Shown: piece by piece, positions 43,717 through 54,121 of the stretch
How the letters are laid out: every line of letters starts with the position of its first letter
Numbering within the stretch: the stretch's first letter is position 1
Origin: Taxillus chinensis
Lineage: Eukaryota > Streptophyta > Magnoliopsida > Santalales > Loranthaceae
DNA length: 64,000 nt
Direction of reading: 5' to 3'
Assembly (NCBI GenBank): GCA_023512835.1
Contig: CM042087.1
Span: 5,896,550-5,960,549, forward strand
Program-made: the position numbers and the translations under genes
Notes under the pieces: generated by a model
Told to the model about the DNA's origin: nothing
Seen by the model: only the letters and a program-made list of their open reading frames with translations
Databases searched by the model: none

Positions 43717-45641
43717 CTATGCAGAAAAGTCAAGCATACCTAATTTAAGGAGTAGTTCAGAGAATCTTGCATCAGGTAGGGGTTTTGTAAGTATGTCCGC
43801 CAGTTGATCTTTAGTAGCAACATGTTCCAGGGATATGTGCTTTTTCAGAACATGGTCGTGAATGAAGTGATACCTTACCTCAATGTGCTTGGTCTTTAGG
43901 TGCATGACAGGATTGTTGCTTATAGCAATTGTACTAGTATTGTCGCAATGAGAGTGGAATAGATGTCATGTTGAAACCGTAGTTAGTAAGTTAACTTTGC
44001 ATCCAGAGTAGTCGTGCGCAAAGAACTTCCAAAGACTATATATTCCGCCTCAAGTAGAGGTTGATACGAATTCTACTTCTTACTTGAACCATGAAATTAA
44101 TCTATTTCCGAGAAACCGACACGTACCACTTGTGCTTTTCTTGTCGATGCGACACCCAAGAAAATCAGCATTAGAATATCCAGATAAGGTGAAGTTGGAC
44201 TCCTTTGGATACCGAGTCCCAAATTCACGGTTCCCTTTGATATACCATATTATCCGTTTGACATGAAGCATATGTGACTCTTTGGGATTCGCCTGATATC
44301 TTGCACAAATGCAGGTTGCAAACATAATGTCTAGGCGACTTGTCTGAATATACAAGAAGGATCCTATCATCCTCTCGTATTCAGTCACATTTACTGATTT
44401 GCCGTCCACATCAGGATCTAACTTGGCACCGATCGGCATTGGAGTCTTGACAGGAGATGAACCTTCCATACCAAACTTCTTAATTAAGTCATGTGTGTAC
44501 TTAGCTTGGTTAATGAAGATCCCTTCTTTCAATTGTTTGACTTCTATTCCAAGGAAGTAGGATAGTTCTCCCATCACACTCATCTCAAACTTGCCAGTCA
44601 TCAACTTTGCAAACTCTTCACAGAGCTTCGGATTTGATGATTCGAAAATGATATCATCCACATATATCTATACGAACAGAGTATGTCCTTTCTCTTTTCG
44701 TATGAATAAAGTGGTGTCTATCTTCCCTTTTTGGAAGTTGTGCGCAAGTAGGATTTCTGACAGTGTGTCGTACTAGCCTCTTGGAGCTTGCTTCAACCCA
44801 TACAAGGCTTTCCGTAGCTTGTAGACTAGATGTCCAGCCTTGGGTTCAATGAAACCGGGAGGTTGTTCAACGTACACCTCCTCTTGAAGATCTCTATTTA
44901 GAAATGTGCTTTTGACGTCCATTTGATAAACTATGAAGTTCTCATAAGAAGCATACGCCAAAAACATTCTGATTGCCTCAAGTCTTGCTACCGAAGCAAA
45001 GGTCTCGTCATAGTCTATTCCTTCTTCTTGACGATATCCTTTGGCTACCAGTCTAGCTTTATTCCAGATTACTATTCCATTATTATTCCATCCGTATCAA
45101 ACTTGTTTCGGAACACCCATTTAACTCCAAGGACTTGTTGAGACTTAGGCCTTGGTACTAGTGACCACACATCATTTCTCTTAAATTGATTCATCTCTTC
45201 TCGCATGGCTTCTATCCAGTTCGAATCCTGAAGAGCTTCATCTACCACCTTTGGTTCTATTTGAGATAGAAATCATGAGTAAAGACAAATGTTGGAGGCG
45301 GCTGCTCTTGTTCTTACACCAACAGTAGGATCACCAATCACTTGTTCTGAAGGGTGGTTTCTAGTCCACCTGTAATTCTGTGCGTGTGATGGCTGATCTT
45401 GAATAATTTGAAGCTCTGCCAGATTAGGTGGTTCAGGTATATCCGCTGGTTGAGCTTCTTCCGGACCAGATGTTTCCGTATTAACAGGTTCGGAAGAACT
45501 AGGTGGTTCTTCAACATTGTTGCTTTCAGTGTTAGCTGGTCCGGAGGGACTTGATGGTACTCCAGAATTTTGGGTATCCGAAAGAATATGTCCAGAGTTG
45601 AATGGAAGTCCCCAGTCCGATTCATCCGTAGCATCATCCAT
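43717..45641 (-). pseudogene. Cop3 linker, reverse transcriptase and RNase H
   Basis: From right to left: an acidic Ser/Pro linker (45641-45290), RT entry (about 45260-45060), [18 protein letters not shown] and GLKQAPRG (44967-44773), a break, then the active-site region near 44660, where the usual YVDD is preceded by a stop and reads YMDDIIFESS. SYFLGIEVKQLKEGIF and YERMIGSFLYIQTSRLDIMF follow. RNase H continues through YSNADFLGCRIDKKSTSGT, breaks at 44080, and ends KTKHIEVRYHFIHDHV and DQLADILTKPLPDARF (43905-43717). Stops and frameshifts are scattered. This end, missing from Cop2, completes the family picture. Confidence 0.88.
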
Positions 45642-45650
45642 ATCGTTTCA

Positions 45651-47110
45651 TCATGCTTTGCTGGTGCCACGTGGTTGATCAGTATGTGTAACAGGCACAT
45701 TCATAAACTTTGAATAGTCGATGTTGTCATCCTGATCCTGCACATTTGAACTTGAAGGACCAATTGACCAATCTAGGTTAGCTTCATCAAAGGTCACATG
45801 GATATATTCTTCAACTTTAAAAAGTTTTCTATTGAAGACTTGATAAGCTTTGCTATGTAGTGAGTACCCGACAAAGATCCCATCATCGAATTTTGGTTCA
45901 AATTTATTTCGGGGTTCTTTGCCATTGATCAATATATAGCAAGTACACCCAAAAGCTCTGAAATGTGAAATTGAGGGCTTTCGTCCTCTCCACATCTCAT
46001 AGGATGTTTTCATGGTAAATTTATTTATTAGAGTTCTATTCTAAACATAGCGGGCGGTGGACACACTTCACCCATGGGCCAGAGAGGAAGCTTAGCCCCT
46101 GGCTAACATAGATCTGCCAGCCTCAACTAAAGTGTGATTCTTGCGCTCAGCTACCCCATTTTGTTGTGGAGTTCTGGGCGCAGAGAAGTCGTGCTGAATG
46201 CCCTGTTCAGAACAATATGACCCCATATCTGAAAAATCAAATTCTGTACCATGATCACTCCTGATGCATTTAATGCTTAGTCCTTGGGAGTTGCTTATCC
46301 AGTTTAAAAGATCTACAAGATGCTCATAAGTTTGATCCCTAGATTTCAGGAACATCACCCATGTGTACTTGGTGAAATCATTGATAACCACAAGGGTATA
46401 TCTCACACCAGCAGGTGAAGAAACAGAAATGGAACCACAGAGGTCCATATGAAGAACTTGTAAGGGGGCGGTTATTGAATTAACCGTTTTGCTCTTAAAC
46501 CTATGTTTGGTCTATTTTCCAAGTTGACATTCTCGACAGAGAGTGTCTCTGGAGTATTTGTGTTTAGGCAAACCAGTAACCAAATCGAGTGATGCTAATT
46601 TAGACAGTCTTAAAATTTAAATGAGCGCACCACTTGTGCCATAGCCAACTTTCTTCATCTGATGTTGTAGTGAGGAAGCATACAAGGTCATAAGAATTAT
46701 TTCTTAAGACCACCTGAGTATATGTCCCCATCTCTTGATCCGGATAACTTAACATCTCCGGATAAGTTTTCCCTCACAAGCATGGGTGTTGGACATAAAG
46801 GAAACAAGAAATCCTTTGTCACATAAATTACGACACTTAGAAAATTATGCTTCAAACCTTCGACTAGTGCAACTCTACTGATTGATACACGCTTGTTGGT
46901 TAAAGTACCATAACCCGACAGCCTTACCTTTGTTGTTGTCACCATATGATACAGATGGACCTCGTTTGTCATTAACTTCAACAAGTAGTGTCCGATCACC
47001 CGTCATATGTCCTGGAGCATCCACTATCGAGGATCCACTTGCTTTGATTGATCTTTAACTTCAAGTGATCCGGCAATGCATTCCAGAGATGCTCCTGAAA
47101 GACAACGGTT
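45651..47110 (-). pseudogene. Cop3 protease and integrase
   Basis: The protease active-site segment near 47030 is damaged by a small indel right after DSGC. VALVEGLKHNFLSV (46870-46830) is retained, unlike in Cop2. The integrase zinc domain (46500-46650) is frame-broken. The core has MDLCGSISVSSPAGVRYTLVV (first Asp; 46448), KCIRSDHGTEFDFSDM (second Asp) and TPQQNGVAERKNHTLVEAGR (Glu), all in one frame of 118 codons. The integrase C-terminus follows at 46013-45651 (YEMWRGRKPSISHFRAFG). All three catalytic acidic residues are present. Confidence 0.87.
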
Positions 47111-47229
47111 TACACTTTTGGTGCCCAAACTTGTTTCGGGCGGTTAGAAAAAATAGCGATAGTGTCAACGGTTCGGATTTAACTTTGCTAGGAATTTTAG
47201 CTTTCCAGGTTGACTTTAATTTGTTAGTT

Positions 47230-49406
47230 TCAGCTGCTCCTTTTACTTGGGTTTTCTTGGGAGAGACACTCCTTTGATATTAGATTTTGATTTGCTCGAA
47301 GAACCCTTTTTGATGGCTGATCTTTATTAATACGAACTTGATTACAAAGCCAATTATCGGATAAGCTCCAACATTCATAGTGATAATGACCTATTTCCCT
47401 ACGGATGGAACACGACACTATGGTGCGGAGTACAAACAGGGGATACAGGTCTCTTAGATTTTACGACGTTCTCTCTGTTCCCTATGGCCTAGTCCATTGC
47501 GTTTGGGTGACGCGCTCTTCGCCCTAGATGTGTCAGCCTTGGCCTTTCCTTTCGTTTTGGGTGCTATAGTTTTGGCTTGAACTGCAGCAGCCTTCCCTTC
47601 ATCATTAGTTATGGGTGCTACTGCTTCGGGAACTATAATAAACACCTCAGTTCCCACAATCATAGACTATGGTGCCACCTGAAATGAAACCATCCAACGG
47701 TTTAGACGTACTAACAGGATACAGGTTGGTTAGTTTTGGAATGAAATCCGGAGGATACTCAATAGTCTATGTGGAGGTCGATGGTTTGGAGCCTAGGCCA
47801 GGTTTGACTCGGATATTGTCTGGATCAGTTCTAAAAGTAGAGGCTATTTCCCCGGATTTTAGCCAGTTACAATTTATTTCCTTTTCATGTTCCAGTTCAT
47901 TTTCGAGACTTTTCACAATCACTTTTAGGCCAGTTAGGCTGGTATTTAGCAGGTGATTTCAGCTCTTAGATCATGATACCAAGCCTCTTTACTCCTGAAG
48001 TCAATTATGTCCTTTTCTAATCTAGCAACAGTAATCTCAAGACGTTTGTTCTGACTTTCCATATCTTTGTACATTTGTGTAATTATTAGTCTCTCATTCT
48101 TTTTATGATCACGTTCAATAATAAGAGATTCTAATTTACTCATAAGCTCAGAGATCGAAGGTACCTCAGCATTTGCCATGAGGCAGACGTTCGGCTTGGG
48201 AGTTGGCTCATCATCCGAGGATTCCTCCTCTTCTTTCGAGCCACTGACGTATTTTGTGATGAATGCCTTCCTCTTGTTCTTGTTGTTGTTTGAGGTGGAG
48301 TGGCGAGGAGTTACCTTGTCACTTTTCTCGGCCACTTTAGATTTGGATTTGCAGTCCTTGGCCCAGTCACCGGTTTTCCCACAATTGTAGCATTCCTGGG
48401 AACTGGACTCCGGTCGCTCCTTCCTTCGGAAAGATGATGAGGAGCCTCTTCTGAATCCTTTTATGCTTTTCCGTAGGAATCGCTCAAAGGATTTGACAAG
48501 GAGAGCTATTTCCTCTTCCTCGTCAGAGTCAGAATTCTTAGACTCGTCCGTATCATCATTCCTCGTTATCTTTGAGACATTCCATAGCTTTGAGAGCTAC
48601 CCCCTTTTCTTTTCGAGATATTTTCTTGTCTCGGTCGAGTATTTAAACCTGACCTCGTGAGTCCGTAGCTCTCCATATAGTTCTTCAAGGGGAACATACT
48701 ACCAGTTTTTGTCGGATTGCATCTGGAGTTGTTTGGAGTAGTAGCGATCCGACAAGGAGCGAAAGAACTTGTCATTGATCTGAGATTGAGAATAATGTTC
48801 ATTGACAGTTTTCAGTTCCAGGATGAGCTTGCCGAATCTCCGGTAGATGCTCTCGAGTGATTCACCCGGTTTGCGATTAAAACTCTCAAAGTTCTGTCTG
48901 AGAGTACAGATAACGTTCTGCATTTGGGACTGACTTCCCTTATAGAGGATTATCAGTTTATCCCAGACAGCTTTCGCTGTCGTGTAACCCTGGACGTCAG
49001 TGAAAGCCTCTGAATCCAAAGACGATATAACATATGCCAGAGCCTTTTCGTTAACACACTGCCAGGCTCTTTCACCATTCGTGAGTTCGGCATCAGTCTT
49101 TGGTCTTCTAACTCCATGTTCTCCGATTGTCATCGGAGTGGGTATCTCCTGATGAAGACATGGCCACATGAGATAATCATGGCAAACCATGAACATTCTC
49201 ATGCGAGCTTTCCATTGCGAGAAAAGCTCAAGTGTGAATTTGGGTGGCTTTGTCAGAGTGAAGCCAGAACTCCGTGGTTGTGAAGCAGCAGCAGCAGCAG
49301 GTTGAGGTGGATCGACATTTTCACTGCTGCTTCGATTTGGAAGGGGCTCTTGTGCACCTCCGGAGTTAAGGCGAGTGTTGAATAGGATACTGCTTTCTTC
49401 GGCCAT
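47230..49406 (-). pseudogene. Cop3 gag
   Basis: Start codon at 49406 (MAEESSILF). A capsid region, WKARMRMFMVCHDYLMW to RYYSKQLQMQSDKNW, is open to a TAG at 48699. The next frame carries YVPLKELYGEL. The zinc knuckle near 48350-48400 reads CYNCGKTGDWAKDC, with Asp where His is needed. A coiled-coil segment (48180-47946) and a second knuckle CSIRREIGHYHYEC (Cys to Arg) follow. So both knuckles are damaged, at other residues than in Cop2. The Lys/Ala-rich stretch 47663-47454 and the last segment to 47230 complete it. Confidence 0.87.
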
Positions 49407-49453
49407 TGGTAAGAGTGAAAGAGTGGGATCTCTACTTAGAACAAATAGAACTT

Positions 49454-49467
49454 GCTCTGATACCACT
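49454..49467 (-). other. Primer-binding site of Cop3
   Basis: Minus-strand AGTGGTATCAGAGC directly follows the 5' LTR and is identical to Cop2. Confidence 0.92.
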
Positions 49468-50885
49468 TGTTGGTCCCTTGGAGCCTAGAGGAAGGTGAAT
49501 AGGCTCTTATCGAAACTCTTTTTGTAACTCTCTACACAACACTTATCTGTTTAAGAGATAGTAACAATGCAGAAGATAACCAGATAATGGAAGTATTTTG
49601 TTTTATTATTTGTATGATAAGTACAACAAAATGAAAGTAGTCTAAAGCACAAGATTCTAGACCTACTTAACAACTCTTTAGCACTCAGTTTACAAGTATG
49701 CACACACTAGCCTCTATGATCTCTCTGAGCTTTTAGTACGTACACACAACTGTGTTCTTTTTACTTATTGCTCTTGCTATAAATATACAAGTGTTGCTAT
49801 TTATAGTGACATCCACAAGAGACAACCTTGGAACTTATTGTTCCGGATATTGTGCACATTTACTTTCTCTTGGAAATCTCTCTACCTCAATTGCTTGCGG
49901 ATGTGGTCTTTAAGATCTTGGGTTTGTGACGCTTAAGATTCTTTGTAAGTTCCCAAGTGTAGTTAAAGCTATGTCCACATATCCTGGATGATCCACGTAT
50001 AAGGTGCTTTAGATTTTCAACAAGTTTGTCTTATATAGGGAAGTAGCGAGCCGGTGACTTTGAATACAAAGAAATAAGTTGAAGTAGCATCTTCTTGAAT
50101 CCGGTGTAAGGTTCCTTACTCCGTGCTAAACTAAGCTCGGATCCTTACTCCGTAATACCGATTGCTTACTCCGTATCAATTTGGTACTAGAATCCTTATT
50201 CCGTGCAAGCGCTTCCTTACTCCGTATGAAAGAGAAGGTCGGAGTGCTTACTCCGCATCAGTGCTTCCTTACTCCGCATCTAGTGTCCTTACTTCACATG
50301 AGTTAAAAGAACGGATGGGTTACTCCATATCAGCACATCCTTACTCCGCATGAGTGAGTGGTTCAGATTCCTTACTCCGCATCTAATTTCCTTACTCCGT
50401 GCGAATAAAGACTCAAGTCCTTATTCCGTAGAAGTGCTTCCTTACTCCGCATCTATGAAAGACTCGGATTCCTTACTCCGTGTCTTCTTTACTTTAGTCC
50501 GGTTAAGTGGAAGACTTATCTTTTTAACTCCGTGTTAACTCTCTTACTCGGTGCGACTTTGTAGACTAAGATTGTTACTCCACATCTTTTAGACTTAGTC
50601 CGTTGAAGTATTAAGTACGGATTTCTTAGTCCGTAGCTTTTAGGTTCTTCGTCTTGCATGAATGATCCTTATTCTATATGAGGTAAAGACTTGGTTATAT
50701 ACCAAGTGTTTGACGACACTCACTCTCACCTGGATCAGGATTATGTATCCCGTCCTTAGCTTTGCTTACACGAGTGTAGATCCGGATGAAGGTCATATCT
50801 TCTGCAATGACTTAAGATAAAACAACAACGGTCATAAATCAAATTACATAGGGCTTTATCAGCATTATCCAAATTCTGGGCTTGA
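49468..50885 (-). repeat. 5' LTR of Cop3 (first 7 bases missing)
   Basis: It is homologous to 35990-37392 throughout. At the right edge the minus-strand start should read TGTTGGATCAAGCCC, but only TCAAGCCC is left before Gyp1 sequence. The word array lies at about 50100-50645. Confidence 0.9.
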
Positions 50886-51238
50886 GAAGTATCGAGCACC
50901 TTGAAGCTGATCAAAGAGTTCATTGATCCTCGGTAATGGATATTTGTTCTTGATAGTGACATTATTGAGCTCCCTATAATCAATGCAGAGCCTCATCAAA
51001 CCATCCTTCTTCTTCACAAATAGAACTGGCACTCCCCATGGGGATACGCTAGGTCGAATGAATCCTTTGTCCATCAATTCTTGCAACTACTTCTTTAATT
51101 CTCTTAACTCCGTTAGTGTCATATGATAAGGACTTTTGGAAGGTTAAAAGTAACTCTTTTTTTTATTGCACTCTATAGTTGCATGATTAGTAGTAAGCCA
51201 ATCCATTCCTAATATGACATCATGCCTTATATACTTTA
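50886..51238 (-). repeat. Direct repeat copy 2 flanking Cop3 (Gyp1 RT entry)
   Basis: It encodes [18 protein letters not shown] and [20 protein letters not shown], then ends against the Cop3 LTR at ARYFS. It shares its stop codon and its protease-to-RT deletion with copy 1 (35577-35984). Confidence 0.85.
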
Positions 51239-51702
51239 GTAACATTCATGGTATTACCACTTGGTGTCATCACTACTAATTCTACCTTTAATTTTTGATG
51301 CAGAATGTTTAGTTGTTCGACATACTTTGTAGAGATAAAAGAATGTGTTGAACCAGAATCAAATAAGGTATAAGCATTCTGTGAGCTTATGAGTAAAGTA
51401 CCTTTCACCACTTCATTGTTTGTTCCCTCTTCCACCGATGGCTCCAGTTCTGCAGTCGTGATAGCATATGCACGAGCTGATGCCCCGGTTGTTGTTACGC
51501 GCTGCAGTGGTTGTGGTTGTCGGTGTGGTTGATATGGTTGCTGGAACTGTTGTCGGTTCACTCTCATAGTCTTCGACTTTGGACATTGATTGGCATAATG
51601 TCCAAGCTCATTGCAGTTGAAACATTTGAGGGTTGGGTGCATAATCAGTGTTTGTCTCGGCGGTTGTAGAAGATTGCGATTTTGATTGCGACTATGATTC
51701 AC
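51220..51702 (-). pseudogene. Gyp1 gag C-terminus and protease
   Basis: A knuckle CFNCNELGHYANQC and a Gln/Pro-rich basic stretch precede GTLLISSQNAYTLFDSGSTHSFIS, the aspartic protease active site (D-S-G). The frame ends at 51220 where the deletion towards RT begins. The distal half of the protease is missing; a short MHWLTTNHAT-like phrase survives next to the join. Confidence 0.85.
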
Positions 51703-51711
51703 TTATTGTCC

Positions 51712-52781
51712 TTATTTCAGTTTCTCTCGGCATTCGTGAGCTTGATGTCCAGGCTTGCCACATTTGTAACATTTCCCTGATCCTTGGAGGCATTCACCAT
51801 GGTGTTTCTTCCCACATTTTGGGCAAGGAGAAAGTGTTACCTTGTTCATGATAGGCCTTTTAATTTCCGGTTTACTAGCCTGATAGTCCACCTTCCTTTT
51901 CTTTTCATTTTGGTTACGAGTCCTTTGGTAGTCAAGGTGTTCCATTTCCACCTTTAATGCACACCGAACGATAGCTTCATAGTCGAGAGAAGTCAAAGGC
52001 TGCTAATGCCCTCCGTATACTTGGCTTCAAGCCATGGTAAAACATTTGAACCTTAATTTGGTTTCTAGCCACGTAATGAGTTGCATACCTTGCTATCTTG
52101 GTGAATTTTGCCTCATATGATACAACGGTGCCATCCTCTTTTTGTTTAAGGTCAAGGAAATCTCTCTCCATCTTGCTCCTTAATGGTTGGGGGAAGTATT
52201 TCTCGAGCAAGATTTCTTTAAAGGCTTCCCAGGTTAGAGACTTGATTTCCTCCTCTGGCTTGGTGTTCTTGACAAGAGTCCACCATTGGTTTGCTTCTCC
52301 TTCCATTCTATAAATAAAAAATTTCACCTTTTGTTGATCGGAGCATTCCAAAGACTAAGAAAATCTTCTCGAGCTTATTTACCCATTCCTCCATATGGGT
52401 TGGATCAGTTGAACCAGAAATGATGGTGGATGTTGTTTCATAAATTGCTCCACTATTACTTCTTTTGGTTGAAGATGCACAACCTGTCCATGTTGGCTCG
52501 AGGGTTGATTTACATTCATGGGTTGACTCATGTTCCTTGCCATGGTTTGAGCCATTTGCATGAAAAAGGCCATCATGTTTTCGATCGATGCTTTGAGGAG
52601 GTGTTGTGTCCGTAGGTTGACCATTTGCAGGTAAAGAACTTTCATGATTTCCATTTACAAATGCATTCTTCGGCATTGTGCCTTCAACGAATTCGTTAGT
52701 CACCCCGTTGTTCCTAGAGGATTTGTCATTCCTGTGTGCTCCATTTCTAGTTTCCACCATCTTTCCCTTTGGCATACGCAT
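51712..52781 (-). pseudogene. Gyp1 gag
   Basis: MRMPKGKMVETRNGAHRN (52781) opens the N-terminal region. The capsid domain (52351-51977) has VKFFIYRMEGEANQWWTLV, FKEILLEKYFPQPLRSKM and FLDLKQ, the retrotransposon gag core. After a frameshift near 51985, a basic segment leads to two cysteine clusters, CPKCGKKHHGEC and CYKCGKPGHQAHEC, and a stop at 51712. With the knuckle in the next frame there are three Cys clusters. Another frameshift falls near 52310-52350. Confidence 0.87.
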
Positions 52782-52948
52782 AATTCAAGATTAGTACATA
52801 ACATAGTTGTAATGAGAGTAGCATAAAATAGTATAAACAATCTAATATCCAAACTTATACAATCAATCATACTATAATTTCACTAAGTAGTTCTAATTTT
52901 ACCTATACTTAGTCTCTTTGCCTAACCGAACCTTTGCTCGATACCAAC
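52782..52948 (-). other. Gyp1 leader and primer-binding site
   Basis: Minus-strand GTTGGTATCGAGC (52936-52948) next to the LTR end is a Met-tRNA-type primer site. The rest is an AT-rich leader. Confidence 0.7.
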
Positions 52949-53164
52949 CGTAACGCCCCCAAATTTGGGACTTTCAAATCGGGGTTAGCGAAAATTAAAT
53001 ATACAAGTTTTATATAAATTTCAAACTATTACTTATTTCATCAAACAAACCATTCACAATCAAAACTCGTATTCGACGCCTACGTCACCGTGCGATATTC
53101 ACATCTCTCGATGTGCACTCCATCACATGGTTAACTCCAAGAATCCCAAACACGGGTCATTACA
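52949..53164 (-). repeat. Gyp1 5' LTR remnant
   Basis: Minus strand begins TGTAATGACCCGTG and ends GGGGGCGTTACG, only 216 bases. That is too short for this group, so most of the LTR has been deleted internally. Its 3' portion matches 5533-5632. The right flank is ACCGA. Confidence 0.75.
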
Positions 53165-53384
53165 ACCGAAGGTGTTTTAAAAAAATTAAGAGGATTACAA
53201 AAGTATATGCAATATTGTTTAAGCCTTGTGGACCAAATAAACTAAACTCGTACCAACTTGCAGGTGTTAAGCAATGATTGATAGCTTCGATATGTGGAAT
53301 ACATGAATGACATTGTGCTTGACAAAAAAAATAGTATTTATTAAGTAAAATAAAATATAGTGGCATAGCAAACTATGCTTCAAG

Positions 53385-53415
<31 letters not shown>

Positions 53416-53592
53416 CTTATTCACATCATATGTGGTATACATCAATTGTATAAAAGTTGGGGGAAACAAAAGGGAAGGTTATGGAAAAACTGTAGGTACA
53501 TAAGTATTTGTTTTCTTTCTTTTTGCCAATGCAATCTCTAATGACCATTTATTTATCTTCTTCCTTTACTAGTGCATTGTATTTTCTTTCAG
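53165..53592. other. Unique-looking AT-rich DNA with (TA)n
   Basis: It contains a TA microsatellite at about 53383-53412 and no clear frame. It may be the 3' flank of the minus-strand FAR1-like remnant. Confidence 0.5.
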
Positions 53593-54075
53593 TCATATTG
53601 CTATAACCACATTTGCATTGGCCAAAACATTAACTTCACAGGTAGCAATGGACATGTTGGACGAGCTTCCATTTTTAGAGCTGCCTTGCAATTGCGTATT
53701 CATTTTGATACCTAAAATGTTTTCAATGTTTACACTTAATTCATCCACTTTTGCCACTAATAAATTAAGTGTTTCCTCACTTTCAAAAGCTCTACATGTT
53801 ATTGCTGTAAATATGACTATCAATGATTTGTACCATGAGGTTTGATGCAATTTAACATCAACCTTAATATCATGTCTACAACTATCTTTCACATTTTTGA
53901 ACCTTGCTTTTTTCGTTCACCTCTTGAGGATATATTATTGTGAAAGCTTCTTTATCATCATTATTTCTCTAACCACCTTCAAACAATAACTACACAAAAT
54001 GCCCTTTATGTTAAACTTTCTATAATTGCAAACCAATAAAGCATTGTTGTTCATCATCACCTTCCTTGCCCTTAT
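53593..54075 (-). pseudogene. FAR1-related (MULE-transposase-derived) C-terminal remnant
   Basis: On the minus strand, LVCNYRKFNIKGILCSYCLKV (54040-53971) matches the SWIM zinc-finger region of FAR1/FHY3-like proteins, where the pattern is CxC...GILCxHxLKV. Here the second Cys and the His are both Tyr. YILKR-stop-TKKARF follows, with TGA in place of the family Trp codon. Then comes the open frame 53892-53593 (KDSCRHDIKVDVKLHQTSW, SEETLNLLVAKVDEL), like the C-terminal helices. FAR1-type proteins are nuclear DNA-binding factors derived from Mutator-like transposases. The N-terminal DNA-binding and transposase domains are absent; Cop4 begins 45 bases upstream. It could be a decayed host gene or a MULE fragment. 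Confidence 0.6.
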
Positions 54076-54121
54076 GCAATTATCATGAACAACTATATAC
54101 ATGGTAGTGTTAACACTATGT

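Larger units (their letters stand above)
35990..50885 (-). mobile_element. Cop3, Sirevirus-type Ty1/copia element
   Basis: Minus-strand order is 5' LTR (49468-50885, last 7 bases lost), primer site, gag, protease, integrase, RT, RNase H, a 1.7-kb spacer, the envelope-position ORF (split by sL3), polypurine tract and 3' LTR (35990-37392). It is the only copia element here with both LTRs. By eye the LTRs differ at roughly 5-8 percent of positions, so the insertion is old. Without sL3 it is about 13.1 kb. Confidence 0.92.
31341..53164 (-). mobile_element. Gyp1, chromovirus-like Ty3/gypsy element, host of the nest
   Basis: Minus-strand order is LTR remnant, primer site, gag, protease, start of RT, Cop3 insertion, RT and RNase H, sL2, integrase. 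It is then cut by Gyp2 at 31340 inside the chromodomain region. The 3' end and 3' LTR are not seen. A ~340-bp RT-entry segment occurs on both sides of Cop3, so the join is not a simple insertion. Confidence 0.78.

Noticed and set aside
5527..53164. The LTR fragment at 5527-6043 as the 3' LTR of Gyp1
   Set aside because: The two LTRs are related, but the flanks differ (ATTTC on the left, ACCGA on the right) and the left fragment is cut by Cop2. Common family is supported, same element is not.
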